From contig NZUD01000009.1 of assembly GCA_002697005.1 (NCBI GenBank), positions 10,088 through 17,249 on the forward strand: DNA of 7,162 nt, in the 5' to 3' direction. The notes beneath the pieces were generated by a model that was not told the origin of the DNA, searched no databases, and saw nothing but the letters and a program-made list of their open reading frames with translations. This document shows positions 1-5,955 of this stretch, one piece after another. A program made the translations under genes and the position numbers. How positions within the stretch are numbered: position 1 is the stretch's first letter; every line of letters starts with the position of its first letter. Source of the DNA: Chloroflexota bacterium (GTDB lineage Bacteria > Chloroflexota > Dehalococcoidia > UBA3495).

Positions 1-638
1 AGCCCTTCTAGTTCCATACGGTCGCGCCAGCCTGCTGTTTGTAGCACCGGGTCGGCTGGAAATTCGACAGGATAGCCCAGGCACAGGTACGCCACCGGAA
101 TCACATGATGGGGTATACCCAATATCTGCCGTAATTGGGGCTGCTTCAAGATGCTGACCCATCCTACCCCAACTCCCTCGGCTCTGGCTGCCAACCACAG
201 GTTCTGCACCGCGCAACAGGTGGAATACAGGTCGGTCTCCTGGATAGAATTGCGTCCTAAGACCACTTCGGCGCGTGTCGGGTCGCAGGTGACACAAACG
301 TTGATTGGAGACTCCAATAAACCTTCTAGTTTCAATGACAGATAGTGGGACCGCCTTGGCTCGTCGAAGAAACAGGATGCCGCCTGGCGTTCCCGGTCGA
401 ACAGGCTCTTTACCTTCTGACGAATCACAACGTCCCGCACCATGATGAAATCCCACGGTTGCATGAACCCCACAGACGGCCCGTGATGGGCGGCCCGGAT
501 GATCCGCGCCAACACATCTGACGGGACGGGGTCGCTTTTGAAGGTCCGAATATCGCGCCGAGAATATATAGCGCGGTAAAGGCCCCGTTGTTCGTCTTCT
601 GAGAATCCGCTCGCCTGTACTAACGAATCTGATGCCAT
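1..638 (-). CDS. bluB: 5,6-dimethylbenzimidazole synthase BluB (C-terminus cut by window edge)
   Basis: Reading the minus strand from the ATG at 638 gives an open frame of 212 codons running off the left edge, so only the last residues are likely missing (the family is about 210-230 aa). BluB is a nitroreductase-fold flavoenzyme that breaks down reduced FMN with O2 to make 5,6-dimethylbenzimidazole, the lower ligand of cobalamin. Seen in the sequence: RRDIR near residues 27-31, whose Asp29 probably matches the essential Asp of Sinorhizobium BluB; HHGPSVGFMQPWDFI at 51-65; KLEGLLESPINVCVTCD at 103-119; DLYSTCCAVQNLWLAARAEG at 136-155; GVGWVSIL at 157-164; and YLCLGYP near 184-190. These separate BluB from ordinary nitroreductases. 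GGGAG and AGGA upstream can serve as ribosome binding site. The gene follows a cobalamin riboswitch and terminator on the same strand, which independently supports a B12 role. No other gene of the pathway is visible. Confidence 0.93.
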   Translation of the reverse strand, partial: MASDSLVQASGFSEDEQRGLYRAIYSRRDIRTFKSDPVPSDVLARIIRAAHHGPSVGFMQPWDFIMVRDVVIRQKVKSLFDRERQAASCFFDEPRRSHYLSLKLEGLLESPINVCVTCDPTRAEVVLGRNSIQETDLYSTCCAVQNLWLAARAEGVGVGWVSILKQPQLRQILGIPHHVIPVAYLCLGYPVEFPADPVLQTAGWRDRMELEG

Positions 639-656
639 GATTTCCTGCTCCCAATT

Positions 657-687
657 AAAAAGCCTCCGTCTTTGGGACGGAGGCTTT
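657..687 (-). terminator. Intrinsic terminator between riboswitch and bluB (expression platform)
   Basis: On the minus strand a perfect 9-bp GC-rich stem (662-670 with 676-684), extended by A-T pairs, has a 5-nt loop and is followed by five T residues (661-657). It lies after the riboswitch aptamer and about 20 nt before the bluB start. This is the arrangement of a riboswitch that ends transcription early when cobalamin is bound. No strong antiterminator partner was found by eye; a GAGG just upstream could pair with CCTC of the 5' arm. Confidence 0.88.
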
Positions 688-725
688 GACGTGCGACTCT
701 GCCCACTTGGTCCTCGAAGCGGTAT

Positions 726-950
726 AACCAGCGCGGCAGGTCTACTGACTTGTGGATCCACACTTTTCGGCGCCTTCCCGTACCGGTTCACCGGTACAGT
801 GACTGGCTCTCGCCATGCCGAAGAGCTCCCCAGTTACAGTGGCGGGCCCGTGCCGGAGTCTCACCGGCTTTCCTATTCTTCCCGATCTGGTCTTTGGCCA
901 AAGGCTAAGACCAGATCGGGACACCGCACGCTATTCTGTTTCCGCTGGCA
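726..950 (-). promoter_or_regulatory. Cobalamin riboswitch upstream of bluB
   Basis: The minus strand carries the conserved elements of the cobalamin aptamer in the right order. These are: GCCGGTGAGACTCCGGC, the P3 region (853-869); the B12-box core CCGCCACTGT (836-845); a 7-bp hairpin GTACCGG-TGAA-CCGGTAC (780-797) followed by GGGAAGG (773-779); and the 3' signature AGTCAGTAGACCTGCCG (734-750). CCAGCGG at 942-948 can pair with the CCGCGCTGG at 728-736 to close P1. A 14-bp perfect stem (881-894 with 907-920) forms a long peripheral arm. Binding of a cobalamin should favour the terminator at 657-687 and shut off bluB. Which cobalamin form is sensed cannot be read with confidence. Confidence 0.95.
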
Positions 951-952
951 AG

Positions 953-979
953 ATTATGTCATGACCGATGGAAAGTCAA
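953..979 (-). promoter_or_regulatory. Candidate sigma70 promoter for the riboswitch-bluB transcript
   Basis: On the minus strand TTGACT (974-979, 5 of 6 matches to the -35 consensus) and CATAAT (953-958, 5 of 6 to -10) are separated by 15 nt, slightly short. Transcription would begin near 946, at the first strand of the riboswitch P1 helix, where an aptamer-led transcript is expected to start. That positional fit is the main support. Confidence 0.55.
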
Positions 980-1259
980 CGCCACCAGATCCGATTTCCA
1001 AGTCCTTGGTTTGCTCAGATCTTAGCCGTCTCGGGCCTGTACAACTGCCCCACAGGGACTATTTTAGTGGCCCATTGGAGCAGTTAAGTAGGTGGATTTG
1101 GACCACATAACTAGATGCTAAGCCTTTAGAGATGCGTGGCTTGGGAGATTTGATATCTGAACAGTGGCATGAAAGCCTGGTTACTCATGATGACTTTACT
1201 GTCTGAGGACTTCGAGCTATTTCGAGTTTAGAGTCACTACAAGACTGCTGGGTCTTTCA

Positions 1260-1280
1260 ACCGTTTTACACATAAACGGT
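1260..1280. repeat. Perfect 7-bp inverted repeat, possible operator
   Basis: ACCGTTT (1260-1266) and AAACGGT (1274-1280) form a perfect palindrome around a 7-nt AT-rich centre. It covers the -35 element of the candidate plus-strand promoter at 1265-1294. A dimeric regulator could bind here. It is a poor terminator candidate because no T-run follows on either strand. Confidence 0.4.
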
Positions 1281-1294
1281 ATCGTCGGTATAGT
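1265..1294 (+). promoter_or_regulatory. Candidate promoter for the PGI/PMI gene
   Basis: TTTACA (1265-1270, 5 of 6 to -35) and TATAGT (1289-1294, 5 of 6 to -10) are spaced by 18 nt. Transcription would start near 1301, giving a long leader of about 157 nt. The AT-rich background makes chance matches more likely than elsewhere in the window. Confidence 0.35.
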
Positions 1295-1457
1295 CGATAG
1301 AACGACAGATCGGCGTATAGTTTGGTAATAATCCAGTATGGGTTGAACTAACGGAGAGCGTGTAGATGGGTTCAATACGACCCTCCACTTGCAGATACGA
1401 TGCTATTGGCTCGCTATACGTGTGGCGCTTATTTGGCCATTGGTTAACGCTCATTCC

Positions 1458-2543
1458 ATGATTGACCTAGATGATTTAACTGCATACGAAGAATTGGACC
1501 CGTCCGGCCTACGGCGACGGCTCAGTACCCTGCCGGAGCAGTGCAGCCAGGCTTGGCTGGAAGCCAAAAATACCGTGGTGCCCGACAACTTGGATCGATG
1601 CACGGAAGTGATCGTCGCTGGGATGGGTGGCTCGGCCATAGCTGGAAATCTGGTCGCGGACCTGGCTGGCTCAGATTCAGGCACACCTGTCAGAGTCGTT
1701 CGGGATTTCCGCATTCCAGGCCTGCTGCCAGACCAGTCTTCGCAGCCAAGACAACTGGTCATCGTCTGCAGCTTCTCCGGCGAGACAGAAGAAACTCTCT
1801 CCATGCTTGACCACGCACAGTCGGCAGGCGCTTCGATCATAGCCATCACCGGGGGAGGCACTCTGGGCCAGCGGGCGGCAGGGGCAGGTATACCGGTCCT
1901 AACGATAGACGCACCAGGCGAACCCCGTAGCGCGGTGGGGTACAACCTGATGCTGTTAATTTCCCTGTTAGACCGTATTGGAGTGATCAGCGTTTCCGAT
2001 GGAGACGTATCTGAAGCGGTAACAGCCGCTGAATCCATGGCATCCCAGATCGGTATTCATGTTCGAACTGAGCAAAACCAGGCCAAGCTGTTGGCAAAGG
2101 ATCTAATAGGCGGCCTGACAGTGGTGTACGGAAGCGGAAGCCTTTCCGGCGTTGCCCTGAGATGGAAATCGCAGATCAATGAGAACGGGAAATCGTGGGC
2201 CTTCGCTGAGTTGCTGCCGGAGCTTCTCCACAATTCCGTTGAGAGTTTTCCCGGAGGCTTAGAGGTCAGGCAGCGGACAACGGCCCTTCTACTAAAGCCA
2301 AATCGAGCAGCCTCAGAACTCGAGCGCCGGTACACGGTCCTGAGCGAGATGTTGGAACGTTCTGGTGTCAAGAGCCGAACGCTCACCGCAGTATCTGGTG
2401 GCACTCTGACCCAGTCGTTGGCGATGATTGTACTGGGTGACCACGTTAGCTACTACATGGGCCTGTTGAATGGTATAAACCCCTCTGAAGTTCCCACAAT
2501 AGACCTTTTTAAGGAGCTGTTGTCGGATTCAGAAGCTGGTTGA
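1458..2543 (+). CDS. Bifunctional phosphoglucose/phosphomannose isomerase
   Basis: A 361-aa cytosolic SIS-fold sugar isomerase interconverting glucose-6-phosphate or mannose-6-phosphate with fructose-6-phosphate, linking glycolysis/gluconeogenesis to mannose-derived glycans. Length matches the single-chain archaeal/actinobacterial-type PGI/PMI, not classical Pgi (about 550 aa). Visible motifs: first SIS segment with GMGGSAIAG at residues 55-63, the phosphate-binding SFSGETEETL at 105-114, EPRSAVGYN at 155-163, RWKSQINENGK at 235-245, and LLHNSVESF at 257-264. Glu242 and His258 match the catalytic Glu and His known from Pyrobaculum PGI/PMI, with the same 16-residue spacing. The ATG at 1458 is chosen because MIDLDDLTAYEELDPSG is the usual family N-terminus; a TTG at 1389 would only add a hydrophobic, unconserved stretch. 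No clear Shine-Dalgarno precedes 1458, so initiation may be weak or unusual. Confidence 0.93.
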   Translation: MIDLDDLTAYEELDPSGLRRRLSTLPEQCSQAWLEAKNTVVPDNLDRCTEVIVAGMGGSAIAGNLVADLAGSDSGTPVRVVRDFRIPGLLPDQSSQPRQLVIVCSFSGETEETLSMLDHAQSAGASIIAITGGGTLGQRAAGAGIPVLTIDAPGEPRSAVGYNLMLLISLLDRIGVISVSDGDVSEAVTAAESMASQIGIHVRTEQNQAKLLAKDLIGGLTVVYGSGSLSGVALRWKSQINENGKSWAFAELLPELLHNSVESFPGGLEVRQRTTALLLKPNRAASELERRYTVLSEMLERSGVKSRTLTAVSGGTLTQSLAMIVLGDHVSYYMGLLNGINPSEVPTIDLFKELLSDSEAG

Positions 2544-2572
2544 TAGCCCGTAGCCGGTGTTACGAGAGCCCA

Positions 2573-2593
2573 GGCGTGTTGACATCGGACGCC
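2573..2593. repeat. Short inverted repeat spanning the -35 of the downstream gene
   Basis: GGCGT (2573-2577) and ACGCC (2589-2593) flank an 11-nt centre that contains the TTGACA hexamer. It could be an operator half-site pair, but five base pairs can easily occur by chance at this G+C. Confidence 0.25.
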
Positions 2594-2607
2594 CCTTGCC
2601 GCAGAAT
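2579..2607 (+). promoter_or_regulatory. Candidate sigma70 promoter for the reductive-dehalogenase-like gene
   Basis: A perfect TTGACA (2579-2584) is followed after exactly 17 nt by CAGAAT (2602-2607, 4 of 6 to -10). Transcription would begin near 2614, leaving a leader of about 35 nt with an AAGGAG ribosome binding site at 2635-2640. This suggests the gene is expressed independently of the isomerase gene 105 nt upstream. Confidence 0.5.
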
Positions 2608-2648
2608 CCACTGTAATCCCCAGTCATGGTTCAAAAGGAGTTAGACCA

Positions 2649-3929
2649 ATGTTGAAGGTAGGTCATGTCGTGGTCCGGCCCGGTAGAAAGGCTGGCATGG
2701 ATCCCGTAGAGATTCCGGTACCAGAGGAACTGGAAACCGTCCCTGGTATTCCGATGGTCAGCAAAGACATCGATTTCTACAGCCGAGAATATCCGCTGGT
2801 TCGCCAGCAGGTTGAACACGGCGCCGATACTGAATGGGCTCCCACTGTGGGCACAGCGGCCATGCAGAAATACCACCATGAGCACCAGGCTGTGATGGAG
2901 GAGTTCTATCCCCTGATGAACAGGACCGGCGATCTTGAGCCGACCGGAACGCCAAGTGGCGAAGATGTGACTCAATTGATTCGCGACAAAGCTGCGGAGA
3001 TGGGTTTCTTGGATGTTGGATTCACAGACCATGATGTGCGGTTTATATACGAGGACCGCAAAGGGCATGTGAAATATCAAAACGCTATTTGTTTGGCGCT
3101 GGAACAAGATTTTGCAGAGACCCAGACTGCCCCTAGTATGGCCGCAGAGCACGGCCATTATGGGACATACGAAATCCAAGCTCCAATGGGGCTTCGGATG
3201 GTGGACTATATCCTGTCCTTAGGCTACGGGGCTCAGTTGCACGGACCCAGCAACCACAGTGCGGCGACCATCCCTATGTTCGTAGCTGCGGGATTGGGCC
3301 AGTTGGGAGCCAATGGCCAGCTGCTGCATCCCCACGCTGGCGCAAGGTGCCGTCTGCAGATCATTACTACAGACGCACCGGTAACTTTTGACAAACCCAT
3401 AGACTACGGATTCCACGCTTTCTGTCAGGTCTGCCAGGTATGCGTCAACCGTTGCCCAGGGCGCGCTTTGATGCGCGAAAAGATCTGGTGGCGGGGTGTT
3501 GAGAAGAACAAGTTGATCTACAAGCGCTGCCGGCCTGTCATGTCTCGGTACGAAGGCTGCGCCATCTGCATGAAGGTCTGCCCAATCAACAAGTACGGGG
3601 CCAAGGCCGTCATGGAGCACTATGTGGAGACTGGCCAGGTTCTAGGCAAAGGTACCCACGACTTGGAAGGCTACACTCTTCACGAGGAGAGCACGGGCAA
3701 ATACGTCACAGGGTACTTCGGCCCCGGAGAGTTGCCCACTTTCGACGCCAACTTCTTCAAGATTCCAAATGGGACTAGGGAAAATGCTGCCCTGGAAGAG
3801 CTGGTAGAGTACATAGGGACCCAGCCCGATGGAGTCGATAAGGCGTCCGATGAGAAGGCGCTGTTCGATTTCCGCGACCGGCTGCGGGTAATCCTGCATG
3901 GAGAAGTCAGCGACAGCACCATGTTCTAG
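2649..3929 (+). CDS. Reductive-dehalogenase-like corrinoid iron-sulfur protein, soluble
   Basis: A 426-aa protein of the reductive dehalogenase (RdhA)/epoxyqueuosine reductase superfamily, expected to use a cobalamin and two iron-sulfur clusters for a reduction such as removal of a halide. A roughly 100-residue N-terminal extension precedes the corrinoid-binding core (about 105-255), which shows LGYGAQ at 191-196, AGLGQLGANG at 214-223, GARCRL at 231-236 and TTDAP at 240-244. Two cluster motifs follow: Cys259-X2-Cys262-X2-Cys265-X3-Cys269-Pro and Cys294-X9-Cys304-X2-Cys307-X3-Cys311-Pro. No twin-arginine signal or membrane segment is present and no rdhB-like anchor gene adjoins, so it is probably cytosolic, unlike respiratory RdhA enzymes. 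QueG is less likely: two separate motifs, a long N-terminus and no HEAT-like tail. AAGGAG eight nt before the ATG fixes the start. Substrate is unknown. Confidence 0.8.
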   Translation: MLKVGHVVVRPGRKAGMDPVEIPVPEELETVPGIPMVSKDIDFYSREYPLVRQQVEHGADTEWAPTVGTAAMQKYHHEHQAVMEEFYPLMNRTGDLEPTGTPSGEDVTQLIRDKAAEMGFLDVGFTDHDVRFIYEDRKGHVKYQNAICLALEQDFAETQTAPSMAAEHGHYGTYEIQAPMGLRMVDYILSLGYGAQLHGPSNHSAATIPMFVAAGLGQLGANGQLLHPHAGARCRLQIITTDAPVTFDKPIDYGFHAFCQVCQVCVNRCPGRALMREKIWWRGVEKNKLIYKRCRPVMSRYEGCAICMKVCPINKYGAKAVMEHYVETGQVLGKGTHDLEGYTLHEESTGKYVTGYFGPGELPTFDANFFKIPNGTRENAALEELVEYIGTQPDGVDKASDEKALFDFRDRLRVILHGEVSDSTMF

Positions 3930-3958
3930 GTCCCACAGATCGGATATGATTGGAACTC

Positions 3959-3991
3959 AAGGAGGGGCGAGACTCGGTCTCGCCCCTCCTT
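3959..3991 (+). terminator. Hairpin terminator after the reductive-dehalogenase-like gene
   Basis: A perfect 15-bp stem (3959-3973 with 3977-3991) with a TCG loop lies 29 nt after the stop codon. The T-rich tail TTATTCATTT is imperfect but the stem is very stable. It separates this transcript from the DUF1326 gene downstream. Confidence 0.85.
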
Positions 3992-4084
3992 ATTCATTTA
4001 AGGCGGACCATAGGCCGGTGGACATAGACCCTGTCTGGAATGTATCGTTGCTCGCAATCTAGAAATCACCATAGAGGAGCTGGG

Positions 4085-4702
4085 ATGGCTGTGGAATGGA
4101 ACGCACAGGGAGACCTATTCGAGGGCTGCAACTGCAACCTGCTCTGTCCTTGCCATGTGACATTTCGGCAGCCACCCACCTTAGGCTACTGCGACACGAT
4201 CTGGGCTGTAGGCTTCGAGCAGGGGCGCTATGGAGACGTTGATCTGGCAGGATTGAACGCCGCTATATCCCTGCACTGTCCCGGGACTATGGTTGATGGT
4301 GACTGGATAACGGTGCTGTACGTGGACGATCGTTCTTCACCGGAGCAGCAAGAAGCGCTCCGGGTCATTTTCTCCGGAGAAGGGGGAGGGCCTTGGGAGA
4401 CGATGGCGCAGTTCTACCGTAACGGAGAGTATCATGCAGTCACCAGGATGCCTTTGGAGATGACCCTCGACGGACGTACCAGAAGCATCAAGGCTGCAGA
4501 CAAGCTGTTCTTGGAGATGCAGACCCTTCGCGGCGGAGAGGACCGTCAGAGCTTAGTGACCATAAACAACCTTCGGAACGTCATCCATGGCGATGAGCAC
4601 GTTTTGGGTCTTGCCACCACCAAATTTGATGACGAGACTATGACGTGGGAATACCAGTCTAAACACGGGCTCTATAGCAAGTTCAGTTGGTCTGGGTCTT
4701 AG
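4085..4702 (+). CDS. DUF1326 domain-containing Cys-rich protein
   Basis: A 205-aa protein matching the DUF1326 family (Pfam PF07040), whose function is unknown. The hallmark is the N-terminal EGCNCNLLCPC segment: Cys15, Cys17, Cys21 and Cys23, with further Cys36 and Cys65, which suggests metal binding or a redox role. The rest is a mixed-polarity globular sequence with no signal peptide or membrane segment. The ATG at 4085 is chosen because GAGGAG lies five nt before it and the conserved domain begins at once; an upstream start at 4040 adds an unconserved stretch. It is the last plus-strand gene, behind a terminator, and its stop overlaps by four bases the stop of the convergent amidohydrolase gene. 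No clear promoter was found in the 90 nt upstream. Confidence 0.85.
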   Translation: MAVEWNAQGDLFEGCNCNLLCPCHVTFRQPPTLGYCDTIWAVGFEQGRYGDVDLAGLNAAISLHCPGTMVDGDWITVLYVDDRSSPEQQEALRVIFSGEGGGPWETMAQFYRNGEYHAVTRMPLEMTLDGRTRSIKAADKLFLEMQTLRGGEDRQSLVTINNLRNVIHGDEHVLGLATTKFDDETMTWEYQSKHGLYSKFSWSGS

Positions 4703-5934
4703 TCCTTTCCCGAGATCCGGTCTAGGTACACTTGCCCGTCTTTCATCACCAGGCTGATTCGCTGTTTGTTCTGCAAGACAGTGATGTCGGTCAACGGGTC
4801 CCCATCGACCACGATCAGGTCCGCGAGCTTGCCCGGTTCTACGGTCCCGATGCTTGCCTCCAGTCCGAGACAACCGGCAGCCCAACCGGTGGCGGCCACC
4901 AGTGATTGCATCGGAGTCATGCCCGCTGCAACTAACAACTCCAATTCTTTGGCGTTATTTCCGTGCTCCCAACCACCGGCATCTGTCCCGGCGACCACTT
5001 TAACCCCTGCCGCTATGGCCTGTTGCACCGTTTCCACGTGCTGTTGTCTGAACTCGCGGGCCTCAATTTGGGCATGGGGATTTCCCTGGGCAGCATGGAA
5101 TGTGAATACCGTGAATGTAGGCACCAAGTAGCTGCCGTTGTCAGCCATCATCTTCAAGAGATCAGGCTCTGATCCCATCAGACATCCATGCTCGACAGAA
5201 TCCACCCCAGCTTCGATGGCGGTCCGAAGCCCCGCACCACCTAAGGCGTGACAAGCGACCGCCTTGCCGTGTATATGGGCCTCGTCAACCAGCGCCTGAG
5301 TCTCTTCCGCTGTGTAGGAACGTGTGGTCCCGTTTTGGGTCTCCCTGCCGAAGCCGGTGTTAAAGAATTTGATGAAATCGGCGCCAACCCGGACGACCTC
5401 CCGGACCATGGCTCGAACTTCGTTTGGGCCGTCGGCGATGCCCTTCGGCAGATTAGGATCGGATGAAGTGGGTTGGTGGTGTCCCGAAGGGCTCGAGCGG
5501 TCCTGAGTGCCCTGGGTGGGCGAAAGAGGGCTAGTGGCTATCTGGAGTCGTGGACCTGGCACGATACCCTGATCTACCCCTTCTTTGTAACCGACGTCCA
5601 ACCAGCCGCAGTCTCTGATGGCTGTGTAGCCCGAGAGCAGAGTCTCTTCCATAACATTGGCCACGCGCAACGTCCGGGTGCTGCGTGGCTCGGCCCGACC
5701 CCACCTGCCGATCAGATCGTAACCGAAGGACGTCAGATGATCATGGCAATCGATCAGGCCGGGCAGTAGGGACCGGCCGGTTATATCGATTACTGGACAA
5801 TCGGGCCGTAACGCAACCGACCCTTGTGCTCCGACGGCTTCGATACGACCTTGGTCGTTTACGAGTACGGTTGCGTTGGGTATGGGAGGCCTACCCGTAC
5901 CGTCGATCAGACGGCCGCCGTTGAGAGCTAACAT
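4699..5934 (-). CDS. Metal-dependent amidohydrolase (imidazolonepropionase / Xaa-Pro dipeptidase-like)
   Basis: A 411-aa cytosolic TIM-barrel hydrolase of the amidohydrolase superfamily, probably cleaving an amide, lactam or peptide-like bond. It has the full binuclear metal set: HDH at residues 64-66 in LLPGLIDCHDHL, Lys189 (likely carboxylated) in DFIKFF, His229, His249 in SVEHG, and Asp318 in AGTDAGG. The small beta-sandwich is formed by residues 1-60 plus the C-terminal GTVEPGKLADLIVVDGDPL region. Unlike many relatives, the usual GGHGD-type loop reads TQGTQD (140-145) and the usual IKxxxxGG reads IKFFNTGFGRE, so the substrate may differ. It starts 21 nt after the metallo-hydrolase stop, in the same frame, with no good ribosome binding site, so translational coupling is likely. 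Substrate unknown. Confidence 0.88.
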   Translation of the reverse strand: MLALNGGRLIDGTGRPPIPNATVLVNDQGRIEAVGAQGSVALRPDCPVIDITGRSLLPGLIDCHDHLTSFGYDLIGRWGRAEPRSTRTLRVANVMEETLLSGYTAIRDCGWLDVGYKEGVDQGIVPGPRLQIATSPLSPTQGTQDRSSPSGHHQPTSSDPNLPKGIADGPNEVRAMVREVVRVGADFIKFFNTGFGRETQNGTTRSYTAEETQALVDEAHIHGKAVACHALGGAGLRTAIEAGVDSVEHGCLMGSEPDLLKMMADNGSYLVPTFTVFTFHAAQGNPHAQIEAREFRQQHVETVQQAIAAGVKVVAGTDAGGWEHGNNAKELELLVAAGMTPMQSLVAATGWAAGCLGLEASIGTVEPGKLADLIVVDGDPLTDITVLQNKQRISLVMKDGQVYLDRISGKD

Positions 5935-5955
5935 CTCATGCCAATGATATCGGCC

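Larger units (their letters stand above)
980..1457. other. Intergenic stretch without a recognisable gene
   Basis: Nearly 500 bp lie between the bluB promoter and the pgi/pmi start, which are divergent. Open frames here are short, have no convincing ribosome binding site or family motif, and look like chance. What can be seen is an inverted repeat with a candidate promoter at 1260-1294, a weak AAGCC/GGCTT hairpin at 1120-1142, and a 6-bp inverted pair TTGAAC/GTTCAA (1343-1348 and 1370-1375) in what would be the pgi/pmi leader. I cannot assign a further function. Confidence 0.5.

Noticed and set aside
637..1110. Plus-strand open frame of 157 codons
   Set aside because: It runs antisense through the terminator and cobalamin riboswitch; its length comes from the structured GC-rich RNA and it shows no family motif.
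1365..1388. tRNA-like T-loop (GGTTCAAT followed by CCCTCCA)
   Set aside because: Flanking bases do not form a five-pair T-stem and no D-arm, anticodon arm or acceptor stem could be built.
1266..1454. Minus-strand open frame of 62 codons in the intergenic stretch
   Set aside because: No ribosome binding site, low-complexity polar composition and no recognisable motif; likely chance.
1389..1457. TTG-initiated N-terminal extension of the PGI/PMI protein
   Set aside because: It adds 23 hydrophobic residues not expected in this cytosolic family, while the family's usual N-terminus begins at the ATG at 1458.
1451..2038. Minus-strand open frame of 195 codons opposite the PGI/PMI gene
   Set aside because: Arg/Ser/Pro-rich antisense shadow of a gene with intact catalytic motifs.
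2631..3179. Minus-strand open frame of 182 codons opposite the reductive-dehalogenase-like gene
   Set aside because: It mirrors a well-supported gene on the plus strand and has no motifs; an antisense shadow.
2649..3929. Calling this gene epoxyqueuosine reductase QueG
   Set aside because: It shares the superfamily core, but the long N-terminus and lack of a HEAT-like C-terminal domain fit the reductive-dehalogenase side better. The tRNA-modifying role is left as an alternative.
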